This document shows positions 48,580 to 56,394 of a DNA stretch of 64,000 nt, piece after piece. The position numbers and the translations under genes are program-made. The stretch is taken from assembly GCF_009806555.1 (NCBI RefSeq), contig NZ_VUOK01000061.1, forward strand, positions 1 through 64,000. The letters are read 5' to 3'. Source of the DNA: Methylobacterium sp. 2A. Its GTDB lineage: Bacteria; Pseudomonadota; Alphaproteobacteria; Rhizobiales; Beijerinckiaceae. Under the pieces are notes generated by a model. That model did not search any database and had not been told where the DNA came from. It worked only from the letters and a program-made list of their open reading frames with translations. The number at the start of each line of letters is the position of its first letter. Position 1 is the stretch's first letter.

Positions 48580-48775
48580 ACGGCATCCCCGGGACGATCA
48601 AGCGCGGCGGCGCGATCATCAACCTCTCCTCGGCGCAGGGCCATGCCTGCCAGCAAGGGCGCGATCCACGCCCTGACCCGCGCCGCCCTGACCCGCGCCA
48701 TGGCGCTGGACGACGCCGCCGCCGGAATCCGGGTGAACGCGGTCTCGCCGGGTGTCGCGGGCCCCTCGTCAGGAG
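48580..48775 (+). pseudogene. SDR remnant, frameshifted and truncated
   Basis: Two pieces in different frames match the middle of a short-chain dehydrogenase. The first is GTIKRGGAIINLSSAQGH (about 48592-48645). The second is ASKGAIHALTRA...MALDDAAAGIRVNAVSPGVAG (about 48649-48765), covering the YxASK and NAVSPG regions, but the catalytic Tyr and the ~10 residues before it are gone. A short duplication, LTRAALTRA, also interrupts it. No N-terminal cofactor motif or C-terminus remains. Clearly inactive. Confidence 0.75.
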
Positions 48776-48889
48776 CATGCGTCGGCGCCGGCCGAGGCGG
48801 AGATGAACATCCTGGCTTGTCGACCCCCTGCCGTGAACCGTCCGGCCCGGCTATGGGCCGGCTTCCGAAGACCGTTCGGCCGAAGCTGC

Positions 48890-48990
48890 GGTCTGCAGGG
48901 TCCGGGTTGGACGTTCGGTGGCCGACGCGTTTGACGCTGGCGAGGATATCGTCGGCCGACTTGGTCCGGACGAACGGGTTCGGCTGGGGG
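48890..48990 (-). pseudogene. IS630-type transposase C-terminal remnant
   Basis: On the - strand this codes PNPFVRTKSADDILASVKR, which resembles the common C-terminal end of IS630-family transposases (a PFxWTKxADEIL-type motif followed by an Arg-rich tail). Only ~30 residues can be recognised; a run of ten G (48986-48995) marks the upstream limit. No terminal inverted repeats were identified. Confidence 0.5.
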
Positions 48991-49164
48991 GGGGGCCGGC
49001 TCGGCGAAGGCGGCGCGTTCAAAACCAGGGCCTGGGGCCGTTCCCCCCTGCAATGCAATCGGGATCGGCTCGCGGCGGAGCCGCATGTCGACGGACAGCC
49101 GTCTGTCGGGACGGGCGGCCGATCGCGGCCTATGCTCCCCGGCGTCGCGGCGCGCGGGAGCCCC

Positions 49165-50055
49165 ATGTTCGATCTCAGCCAGCTCCGGTGCTTCGCGGCG
49201 GTCGCGGAGGCGTTGCATTTCGGGCGCGCCGCCGCCCGCCTGAACATGACGCAGCCGCCGCTGTCGCGGCAGATCCAGGTGCTGGAACGCATCCTCGACG
49301 TGCAGCTTCTGGAGCGCACCAGCCGCTCCGTCCGCCTGACCGCGGCCGGGCGCAGCTTCCTGCCGGAGGCCCAGCGCATCCTCCGGCTCGCCGAGAGCGC
49401 GACCCACGTGACCCGGCAGGTCGCGGCGGGGCGCGGCGGCATCCTGAAGCTCGGCTTCACGGCGGCCTCGGCCTACGACTTCCTGCCGCGCCTCGTCATC
49501 GCACTGCGCCGCGCCCTGCCGGACGTCACCCTCGCGCTGCGCGAGATGGTGAGCCGGGATCAGATCGAGGCGCTGCGCGCCGGCAGCCTCGACGCCGCCC
49601 TGGTGCGGCCGCCCGTGACGCATCCGGACCTGTGCGCCGTCCGGGCGCTCGCCGAGCCCCTCGTGGTCGCGCTGCCGGCGGCCAATCCCCTGGCCCGGCG
49701 CGACCGCCTCGGGCCCGGCGACCTCGGCGGCGAAGCCCTCATCGCCTACGCACCGAACGAGGCCCGCTACTTCCACGATCTCGTCCTCGGCCTGCTCACC
49801 GAGGCGGGGATCCAGCCGCCGATCGTCCAGCAGCTCACGCAGATCCACGCGATCCTGGCCCTCGTCCGGGCCGGGTTGGGAAGCGCCCTGGTCCCGGCCG
49901 CGGCCGAGCGCCTGCGGTTCGAGGGCGTGGTGTTCCGCCCGCTCGCGTTACCCGCGCCGCGGCCGGTCGAGCTGCACCTGGCTTGGCGGCGCGACGCGGA
50001 CGATCCCCTGATCGCGCAACTGCGCGCAATCCTGCCGGACCTGCCACCCAGCTGA
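49165..50055 (+). CDS. LysR family transcriptional regulator
   Basis: 296-aa regulator. N-terminal winged helix-turn-helix (about 1-60: FDLSQLRCFAAVAEALHFGR, NMTQPPLSRQIQVLE), then a two-lobed effector domain from about 90 (LKLGFTAASAYDFLP). ATG 49165 is preferred since upstream frame is remnant DNA. It lies 130 bp before garL-garD on the same strand and probably controls them, although galactarate operons in enterobacteria use CdaR. The effector would then be a hexarate or a product. Confidence 0.92.
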   Translation: MFDLSQLRCFAAVAEALHFGRAAARLNMTQPPLSRQIQVLERILDVQLLERTSRSVRLTAAGRSFLPEAQRILRLAESATHVTRQVAAGRGGILKLGFTAASAYDFLPRLVIALRRALPDVTLALREMVSRDQIEALRAGSLDAALVRPPVTHPDLCAVRALAEPLVVALPAANPLARRDRLGPGDLGGEALIAYAPNEARYFHDLVLGLLTEAGIQPPIVQQLTQIHAILALVRAGLGSALVPAAAERLRFEGVVFRPLALPAPRPVELHLAWRRDADDPLIAQLRAILPDLPPS

Positions 50056-50185
50056 GGCACACCGGCCGATCGATGCAGCACGCGCATCGATCGATCCAGA
50101 CTTTGGCTTTGACCTTGCGGTCAAAGGCTGCGCGTGATGGCGCGGACGGCGCGCAGACGCCCGGAGCCGCAGGGAAGGATTCGCG

Positions 50186-50956
50186 ATGGACAGCCTGACC
50201 AACCGCTTCAAGGCCGCCCTCGCCGAGGGACGCCAGCAGATCGGCCTGTGGTGCAGCCTCGCGAGCCCGATCTCGACCGAGATCGTCGCCGGGGCCGGGT
50301 TCGACTGGCTGCTCCTCGACATGGAGCACTCGGCCAACGACCTGCGGGACATCTACTTCCAGCTTCAGGCGATGATGGAGAACGCCACCAACCCGGTGGT
50401 GCGGGTCCCGAGCGACGATCCGATCACCATCAAGCGCATCCTGGATGCCGGCGCGCAGTCGCTGATGATCCCCAATATCGACGATGCCGCGCAGGCCGAG
50501 CGGGTGGTCGCGGCGACCCGCTACGCCCCCCGGGGCATCCGCGGCTTCTCGCAGGCCCCCCGGGCCGCCCGGTTCGGCCGCATCCCCGACTACCACACAC
50601 GCTGCGAGTCCGAGATCTACGTGATCGTGCAGGTCGAGTCGCGCCGCGCCCTGGACAATCTCGACGCGATCGCCGCGGTCGAGGGCGTGGACGGCGTGTT
50701 CATCGGGCCCGGCGATCTCTCCACCAGCCTCGGCTATCTCGGCCAGCAGGGCCATCCGGAGGTGGTCCGCACCATCGAGGAGGCCGTGGGCCGGATCGTG
50801 AGAGCCGGCAAGCATGCCGGCATCCTCACGCCGAGCGAGGAACTGGCCAAGCGCTACATCGCGGCCGGCACCCGGTTCACCGCCGTCGGCTCGGATCTGG
50901 GCCTGCTCGCCCGCAACGCCGAGGCGCTGGCCGGGCGCTTCCGCTCCGCGACCTGA
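50186..50956 (+). CDS. garL: 5-keto-4-deoxy-D-glucarate aldolase (HpaI/HpcH family)
   Basis: 256-aa class II aldolase. It cleaves 5-keto-4-deoxyglucarate to pyruvate and tartronate semialdehyde. Segments matching GarL include NRFKAALAEGRQQIGLWCSL, FDWLLLDMEHSAND (metal/His region), PVVRVPSDDPITIKRILD and VGSDLGLL. Metal ligands of the family (Glu in QVESRRA and Asp in FIGPGDLS) are present. It lies 11 bp upstream of the garD gene, so the two act in series. Start ATG 50186 has AGGGAAGGA upstream. Confidence 0.88.
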   Translation: MDSLTNRFKAALAEGRQQIGLWCSLASPISTEIVAGAGFDWLLLDMEHSANDLRDIYFQLQAMMENATNPVVRVPSDDPITIKRILDAGAQSLMIPNIDDAAQAERVVAATRYAPRGIRGFSQAPRAARFGRIPDYHTRCESEIYVIVQVESRRALDNLDAIAAVEGVDGVFIGPGDLSTSLGYLGQQGHPEVVRTIEEAVGRIVRAGKHAGILTPSEELAKRYIAAGTRFTAVGSDLGLLARNAEALAGRFRSAT

Positions 50957-50967
50957 AGGGGACGCCG

Positions 50968-52536
50968 ATGCAGGCCGAGATCGAAGCCCCGACCCGCCCC
51001 CGGGCATCCGGCGACGTGCCGCGCACGATCCGCCTGAGCGACCACGACAACGTCGCCATCGTGGTCAACGCCTTCGGCTTGCCGGCCGGCACGGTGTTTC
51101 CGGACGGGCTGGAACTCGTCGAGTTCGTGCCCCAGGGCCACAAGGTGGCGCTCGCCGACATCCCGGAGGGCGGCGCGGTCCGCCGCTACGGCGAGGTGGT
51201 GGGCATCGCGACGCAACCGATCCCGCGCGGCGCCTGGGTCGAGGAATCCCGGGTCGCGACGCCGGTCGCCCCCGCCCTCGACGCCCTGGAACGCGCCACC
51301 CGGGTGCCGGCCCCCCTGCCCCCGCTGGAGGGCTACACCTTCGAGGGCTACCGCAATCCGGACGGGTCGGTCGGCACCAAGAACATCCTGGCGATCTCGA
51401 TCAGCGTGCAATGCGTCGCCGGCACCCTCGACGTGGCGATACGGCGAATCAAGCAGGAGCTGCTGCCGCGCTACCCCAACGTCGACGACGTGGTCGGCCT
51501 GACCCACGCCTATGGCTGCGGCGTCGCCATCAACGCCCCGGAGGCGGTGGTGCCGATCCGGACGCTCCAGAGCCTCGCGCAGAACCCGAATTTCGGCGGC
51601 GAAGTCATGGTCGTCGGCCTCGGCTGCGAGAAGCTGGTCTCGGAGCGCCTGCTGCCGGATGCGGGCGCGGCCGGCGACGGGGTGGTGCGGCTGCAGGACG
51701 AGCGTCACCGCGGCTTCTCCGCGATGATCGACAGCATCCTGGCGATGGCCGAGGCCCGCCTGGAGGTGCTGAACCGGCGGACCCGCGAGACCTGCCCGGC
51801 CTCCGATCTGGTGGTCGGCCTGCAATGCGGCGGCAGCGATGCCTTCTCGGGGGTGACCGCCAACCCGGCGCTGGGCTTCGCGGCCGACCTGCTGGTCCGC
51901 TGCGGCGCCACCGTGATGTTCTCGGAGGTGACGGAGGTGCGCGACGCGATCCACCTCCTCACCCCGCGCGCCAGGACCCCGGAGGTCGCCGAGGCCCTGA
52001 TCCGCGAGATGGCGTGGTACGATGCCTACCTCGCCAAGGGCGAGGCCGACCGCCGGGCCAACCCCTCGCCGGGCAACAAGAAGGGCGGCCTCAACAACAT
52101 CGTCGAGAAGGCCCTGGGCTCGGTCGCCAAGTCCGGCACGAGCGCGATCTCCGGCGTGCTGGCCCCGGGCGAGCGGGTGCGCGAGAAGGGCCTGATCTTC
52201 GCCGCGACCCCGGCGAGCGACTTCGTCTGCGGCACGCTTCAGCTCGCCTCGGGGATCACGCTTCAGGTCTTCTCCACCGGCCGCGGCACGCCCTACGGGC
52301 TGGCCCAAGCGCCGGTGATCAAGGTCGCCACCCGGACGGAACTCGCCGAGCGCTGGTCCGACCTGATCGACCTCGATGCCGGCCGGATCGCCACCGGCGA
52401 AGCGACCATCGAGCAGGTCGGGTGGGAGCTGTTCCATCTGATCCTCGACGTGGCGAGCGGGCGCAAGCGCCCCTGGTCGGACCAGTGGGGCCTGTTCAAC
52501 GACCTGACCCTGTTCAACCCGGCGCCGATCACCTGA
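50968..52536 (+). CDS. garD: Galactarate dehydratase (GarD)
   Basis: 522-aa cytoplasmic dehydratase of the UxaA/GarD family. It converts meso-galactarate to 5-keto-4-deoxyglucarate. The N-terminal SAF domain (DHDNVAIVVNAFGLPAGT, FVPQGHKVAL), the middle EGYRNPDGSVGTKN and the C-terminal QCGGSDAFSGVTANPALG and GRGTPYGLAQAPVIK match the enterobacterial GarD closely as I recall it, including length. Cys residues in LTHAYGCGVA and GLGCEKL are likely Fe ligands. The GarR reductase and glycerate kinase needed to finish the pathway are not in the window, nor is a transporter. Confidence 0.92.
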   Translation: MQAEIEAPTRPRASGDVPRTIRLSDHDNVAIVVNAFGLPAGTVFPDGLELVEFVPQGHKVALADIPEGGAVRRYGEVVGIATQPIPRGAWVEESRVATPVAPALDALERATRVPAPLPPLEGYTFEGYRNPDGSVGTKNILAISISVQCVAGTLDVAIRRIKQELLPRYPNVDDVVGLTHAYGCGVAINAPEAVVPIRTLQSLAQNPNFGGEVMVVGLGCEKLVSERLLPDAGAAGDGVVRLQDERHRGFSAMIDSILAMAEARLEVLNRRTRETCPASDLVVGLQCGGSDAFSGVTANPALGFAADLLVRCGATVMFSEVTEVRDAIHLLTPRARTPEVAEALIREMAWYDAYLAKGEADRRANPSPGNKKGGLNNIVEKALGSVAKSGTSAISGVLAPGERVREKGLIFAATPASDFVCGTLQLASGITLQVFSTGRGTPYGLAQAPVIKVATRTELAERWSDLIDLDAGRIATGEATIEQVGWELFHLILDVASGRKRPWSDQWGLFNDLTLFNPAPIT

Positions 52537-52603
52537 GACGCGCGCGCAGGGGCCCCGCGGCGTCGTCAGCCTGGCCGGGCTCTGCTAGGCAACCGCCACT
52601 GCA

Positions 52604-53797
52604 ATGCCATTCGTGATTCCCTCTCTCCGGACCGTCCTGTTCCGCCTGCACTGGGCGCTCGGCCTCACGGCCGGCTTCGTCCTGGCGCTGATGGGCCTGA
52701 CCGGGGCGCTGATGAGCTACGAGGAGGCGGTCACCGCCTTCGCCAACCGCGATCGGCTGGTGGTGATTGCGGGCGACCGGCAGGCGCTGCCGCCCTCTAT
52801 CCTCGCGGCGCGGGTTTCGGCGCAGGCCGGGTTTCCGGTGAACGTCCTCACCCTGTCGGACGACCCGGCGGCGAGCGTCCATGTCCGCTTCGCCCGGCAT
52901 CCCGCGACCCGCGCGCGGCCGCCTGCGGTCTACGCCGACCCCTATGACGGCGCGGTGCTCGGCCCGGTGCGGCTGGAGGGGGCGTTCACCACGGTGCGGG
53001 ACCTGCACCGCTGGCTGCTCATCCCCGGCGGCTCCAGGGGCTGGGGCCGCACGATCACGGGCGCCTGCGTGCTGGCGCTCCTCGTCTTCCTGGGAACCGG
53101 CCTCTACCTGCGCTGGCCCAAGGTCCACCGCTGGCGGATCTGGCTGAAGCCGAGCCTGTCCCGACCGGGCCGGGCACGCTGGTGGTCGCTCCACGCCGTG
53201 GCGGGGACATGGCTCATGCCGGTCTACCTCGTCATGGCGCTGACGGGGCTGACCTGGTCCTACCCGTCCTTCAAGGACGGCGCCACGTGGCTTCTGGTGG
53301 GTGAGCGGGACGCGGCCAAGCCGATGCGTGCCGCCGGCGGCAAGGCCGCCCCCGAGGCCCCGGCCGACGCATCCGGGCCGTCGGCCGTCGACCGCGCCTG
53401 GGCGGCGTTCCGGGCCGGCGAGGGGCGCGCGGCGGGCACCGCGATCCTGACCCTGCCGGACGCCGACGCGAAGGCGATCCGGATCCGCTGGCTGCCGAAG
53501 GGGATCGATCGTCTGAGCGCCCGCAACGAGGCCCGCTACGATGCCGCCACCGGCGCGCTGCTGGCCGCCGGGCGCGCCGCCGACGAGCCGCTGGGCCAGC
53601 GTCTCATGGACAACATCCTCGAGGTCCATCGCGGCCGTTTCTTCGGCAACCTGTTCGCCCTGCTGTTCTGCCTCGCGGCGCTCGCCCTGCCGGGCTTCGC
53701 GGCGACCGGCCTCACGCTCTACGTCCTGCGCCGCCGTGCGGCCGCCCGGCGCCAGCCAGAGGCAGTGTCGGCGACCCTGCGCGCGGCCAAGCCCTGA
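52604..53797 (+). CDS. PepSY-domain membrane protein
   Basis: 397-aa inner-membrane protein with four transmembrane helices (about 12-35, 142-165, 196-220, 345-370). The PepSY-TM hallmark DLHRWLLIPGGSRGWGR sits before helix 2 and the motif LHWALGLTAGFVLALMG at the N-terminus. The periplasmic loops carry PepSY-type folds. Such proteins are often found beside TonB siderophore receptors, where a role in ferric-siderophore reduction has been proposed. Here it converges on one (53900-56083). Confidence 0.9.
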   Translation: MPFVIPSLRTVLFRLHWALGLTAGFVLALMGLTGALMSYEEAVTAFANRDRLVVIAGDRQALPPSILAARVSAQAGFPVNVLTLSDDPAASVHVRFARHPATRARPPAVYADPYDGAVLGPVRLEGAFTTVRDLHRWLLIPGGSRGWGRTITGACVLALLVFLGTGLYLRWPKVHRWRIWLKPSLSRPGRARWWSLHAVAGTWLMPVYLVMALTGLTWSYPSFKDGATWLLVGERDAAKPMRAAGGKAAPEAPADASGPSAVDRAWAAFRAGEGRAAGTAILTLPDADAKAIRIRWLPKGIDRLSARNEARYDAATGALLAAGRAADEPLGQRLMDNILEVHRGRFFGNLFALLFCLAALALPGFAATGLTLYVLRRRAAARRQPEAVSATLRAAKP

Positions 53798-53854
53798 GCG
53801 CTACGCCGGAACGAAACGGCGGGATCCCGAAGGGCCGAGCCCTTTAGCGGGCCG

Positions 53855-53891
53855 CCAGGGCAGAGCCCTGGCCGATCGGGCGGCGCCCGAT
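53855..53891. terminator. Two adjacent hairpins between convergent iron genes
   Basis: CCAGGGC (53855-53861) pairs with GCCCTGG (53865-53871), and ATCGGGC (53875-53881) with GCCCGAT (53885-53891), each a 7-bp stem with a 3-nt loop. They lie between the PepSY stop and the receptor stop and could end both transcripts. A short T-rich stretch follows on the + strand. Confidence 0.65.
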
Positions 53892-53899
53892 TGTTGGGC

Positions 53900-56083
53900 T
53901 CACAGCCGCGCCGTGATCGTCGCCAGTACCGAGAAGGGCGCACCGGGCTGGTTGTTGAACTGGTTGAACGGCTGCTCGATGTAGCGCCGGTCGGTCAGGT
54001 TGCGCAGGTTGATCGAGAACCGGGCGTGCTCGTTGAAGTCGTAGAACACGGCGGCGTCGAGCCGGGCGTAGCCGCCGACGGAGTAGCTGTTGTTCAGGTC
54101 TCCGGCGCGCCGTCCGACATAGGTGATCCCGGCGCCGACGTTCCAGCCGAGCAGGAAGCCCTCCTGGAACTGGTAGGTCGACCAGATGCTGCCGCTGAAC
54201 GCCGGCGCCCCGACCAGCCGGTTGCCGACCGCGAAGGTGGTGTCCTTGGTGATCCGTGCGTCGAGGAAGCTGATCCCGCCGATCACCTTCCAGCCCGGCA
54301 GGATCTGGCCGGCAAGGTCGGCCTCGACGCCTTCCGAGCGCTGCTGCCCGGTGATCACCGAGAAGCCCGTGTTCACCGGATCCGCCGCCGAGACGTTGTT
54401 CCGGATGATCCGGAAGGCTGCCGTGGACAGGGTCAGGTCCGGGCTGATGTCGAGCCGGCTTCCGATCTCGTAGAGCTCACCGGTTTCGGGACGCGGATTG
54501 ACGGCGTTGTAGACGCTGTCGGTCTGCGGCTTGAACGAGGTCGCGTAGCTCGCATAGAGCGTCAGCGGCTCCACCGGCCGGTAGACGAGGCCGACCCGCG
54601 GCGAGGTGCCGGACAATTGCTGGTCGGGCGGGATGGTGCGCGAGGTCGGGACGCGGCTGAAATAGTACTGCGTGCCCGTATCGTAGCGGACACCGACCAG
54701 CATCTGCAGGCCGAAGCCGAGATCGATCTGGTCCTGCACGTAGAGCCCGGTCAGCTCGTTCTTCTGTTTCAGATCCGATTGGAACGCGAGGCCGACGATG
54801 GCGGCGCCGGGCGCGGGATTGAGGAAGCTCACCGACGGGAAGTTCGTGCTCTGCGTCGTGTAGGCCCGCCGATAGCCGTTGGTGTACTCGATTCCGGTCA
54901 GCACCGTGTGCTGGAAGCCCAGCAGGTCGAACTTCGCCACCATCTCGGTCTGGCTGTCCACGGCGGCGTAAGTCGAGTAGACCGCGGTCTCGCGCCGGGT
55001 CACCTGCGTGTTCCGGTTCGTGAGGCCGATGGCGCGGGTCGCCAGGAGATCGAACCCGCCCCATTGTGCGTTGAGCACCTCCCGCAGGGTGATGTTGGCG
55101 TTGAGGTCGTGCTCGACCTTCAGCAGGCCGAAATTGGCGTTGCCGTTGTAACGGGAGAACGGCTCGCCGTAATAGCGCGCGATGGTGTCGAGCGGCACGC
55201 GGCCGTTCCGGGCGATCAGCCCCTCGTCGTACTGGTTGTCGACGCGGGTGAACTCGCCCAGGAAGGTGACGCGCGTGTCCGGGCCCGGATTCCAGGTGAA
55301 GGCCGGGGCGACGAAGCTGCGGGAATTGTCCCGGCCGTAAAAATTGCGGAACGTCGGGTCCGACTCGCCGGCGAAGCTCAGGCGGCCGGCCAAGCCCTCC
55401 ACGCCCTCGATCGCGCTCGACACCGAGCCCTGCACCCGCCGGAAGCCGAAGCTGCCGCCCTGCAGGTCGATGTCGCCGGACGGCACGAAGGTCGGCTGCC
55501 GGGTCACGATGTTGATGAGGCCGCCCGGATCGCCGCGCCCGTACAGCACCGAGGCCGGTCCCTTCAGCACTTCGATCCGCTCCACGTCGGCGAGATCGCG
55601 GGTCACCGCGGAGAAGTTGCCAGCCTGGTTCAGGAGCACGCCGTCGATGGCGTAGGTCTGGGTCCTGAACCCGCGGATGATGAAGGTGTCGCTCCGGCCC
55701 TGGAGCGTGCCCCCGGGCTGGACGCTGCTGACGTTCCGCAGCGCGTCGCTCAGGCGGATGTCCTGCTGATCGACCAGCACGTCGCGCGGCACCACCTGCA
55801 CCGATTGCGGCGTGTCGCGCAGGGGCGTGTCGGTGCGGGTCGCGGTGGCCGAACGCGTGGCCCGGTAGCCGATCACCGGACCGCCCGCCCGCTCGACCGC
55901 GGCGCCGTTGCCGGTGACGCTCAGTTCCGAGAGCGTGATTTCATCGGTTGAGCTGCCGGTTTCCGCACGGGCCAGAGGTGTCGTGGCCGCGAGCAGTGAT
56001 GTCGCCAGTGCAGTGAAGAGGGATAGACTGTTGCTGCGTGCGCTCGCCGTGCTGGAAAGGCTGCGGCCGCCGTGCCCCGACAT
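53900..56083 (-). CDS. TonB-dependent siderophore receptor
   Basis: 727-aa outer-membrane receptor. Signal peptide about 1-40 (ATSLLAATTPLARAETG); a TonB-box-like ITLSELSVTGNG near 48-59; plug with DTPQSVQVVPRDVLVDQQ and DIRLSDALRNVSSVQPGGTL, IIRGFRTQTYAIDGVLLN and IEVLKGPASVLYGRGDPGGL; then a large barrel with FRNVYG-like repeats and a C-terminal RLDAAVFYDFNEHARFSIN. Matches the FpvA/FoxA-like group. Terminal residues RL rather than aromatic are a little unusual. Likely Fur/RirA-regulated; no box was identified with confidence. Confidence 0.92.
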   Translation of the reverse strand: MSGHGGRSLSSTASARSNSLSLFTALATSLLAATTPLARAETGSSTDEITLSELSVTGNGAAVERAGGPVIGYRATRSATATRTDTPLRDTPQSVQVVPRDVLVDQQDIRLSDALRNVSSVQPGGTLQGRSDTFIIRGFRTQTYAIDGVLLNQAGNFSAVTRDLADVERIEVLKGPASVLYGRGDPGGLINIVTRQPTFVPSGDIDLQGGSFGFRRVQGSVSSAIEGVEGLAGRLSFAGESDPTFRNFYGRDNSRSFVAPAFTWNPGPDTRVTFLGEFTRVDNQYDEGLIARNGRVPLDTIARYYGEPFSRYNGNANFGLLKVEHDLNANITLREVLNAQWGGFDLLATRAIGLTNRNTQVTRRETAVYSTYAAVDSQTEMVAKFDLLGFQHTVLTGIEYTNGYRRAYTTQSTNFPSVSFLNPAPGAAIVGLAFQSDLKQKNELTGLYVQDQIDLGFGLQMLVGVRYDTGTQYYFSRVPTSRTIPPDQQLSGTSPRVGLVYRPVEPLTLYASYATSFKPQTDSVYNAVNPRPETGELYEIGSRLDISPDLTLSTAAFRIIRNNVSAADPVNTGFSVITGQQRSEGVEADLAGQILPGWKVIGGISFLDARITKDTTFAVGNRLVGAPAFSGSIWSTYQFQEGFLLGWNVGAGITYVGRRAGDLNNSYSVGGYARLDAAVFYDFNEHARFSINLRNLTDRRYIEQPFNQFNNQPGAPFSVLATITARL

Positions 56084-56354
56084 TGTTTATAATCGCTCTC
56101 AAGAAGATCAGTACCGCCAGGGCAGACGGATCCTTGAGGGGAACGGCTCTGCTTTTTCAATGCGCGGGCACAAGGCGCAGCCCGGATTCGGTTGGAACTT
56201 CCCGAACGTGGCGGGGTGGCCACATGATCACATTGGAATAATGTAATTTTTCCGGATGTTTACGACCGGGACGTGCAGAAATGCTGAAGATCTACACCTA
56301 AAAGGTGCCGGCCGGTGCTCGACCGTCATGATCCTTCCAGGGCGGTGGCCTTCG

Positions 56355-56389
56355 TCTGCACGGGCGGCGCGATGGGCCGCCCGTGCAGA
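56355..56389. terminator. 14-bp perfect hairpin after cysI
   Basis: TCTGCACGGGCGGC (56355-56368) is the exact reverse complement of GCCGCCCGTGCAGA (56376-56389), 7-nt loop. It lies just beyond the cysI stop on the - strand and should end the cysJI transcript. The 311-bp spacer 56084-56394 otherwise has an AT-rich patch near 56225-56300 that may hold the receptor gene promoter. Confidence 0.8.
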
Positions 56390-56394
56390 TCGAA

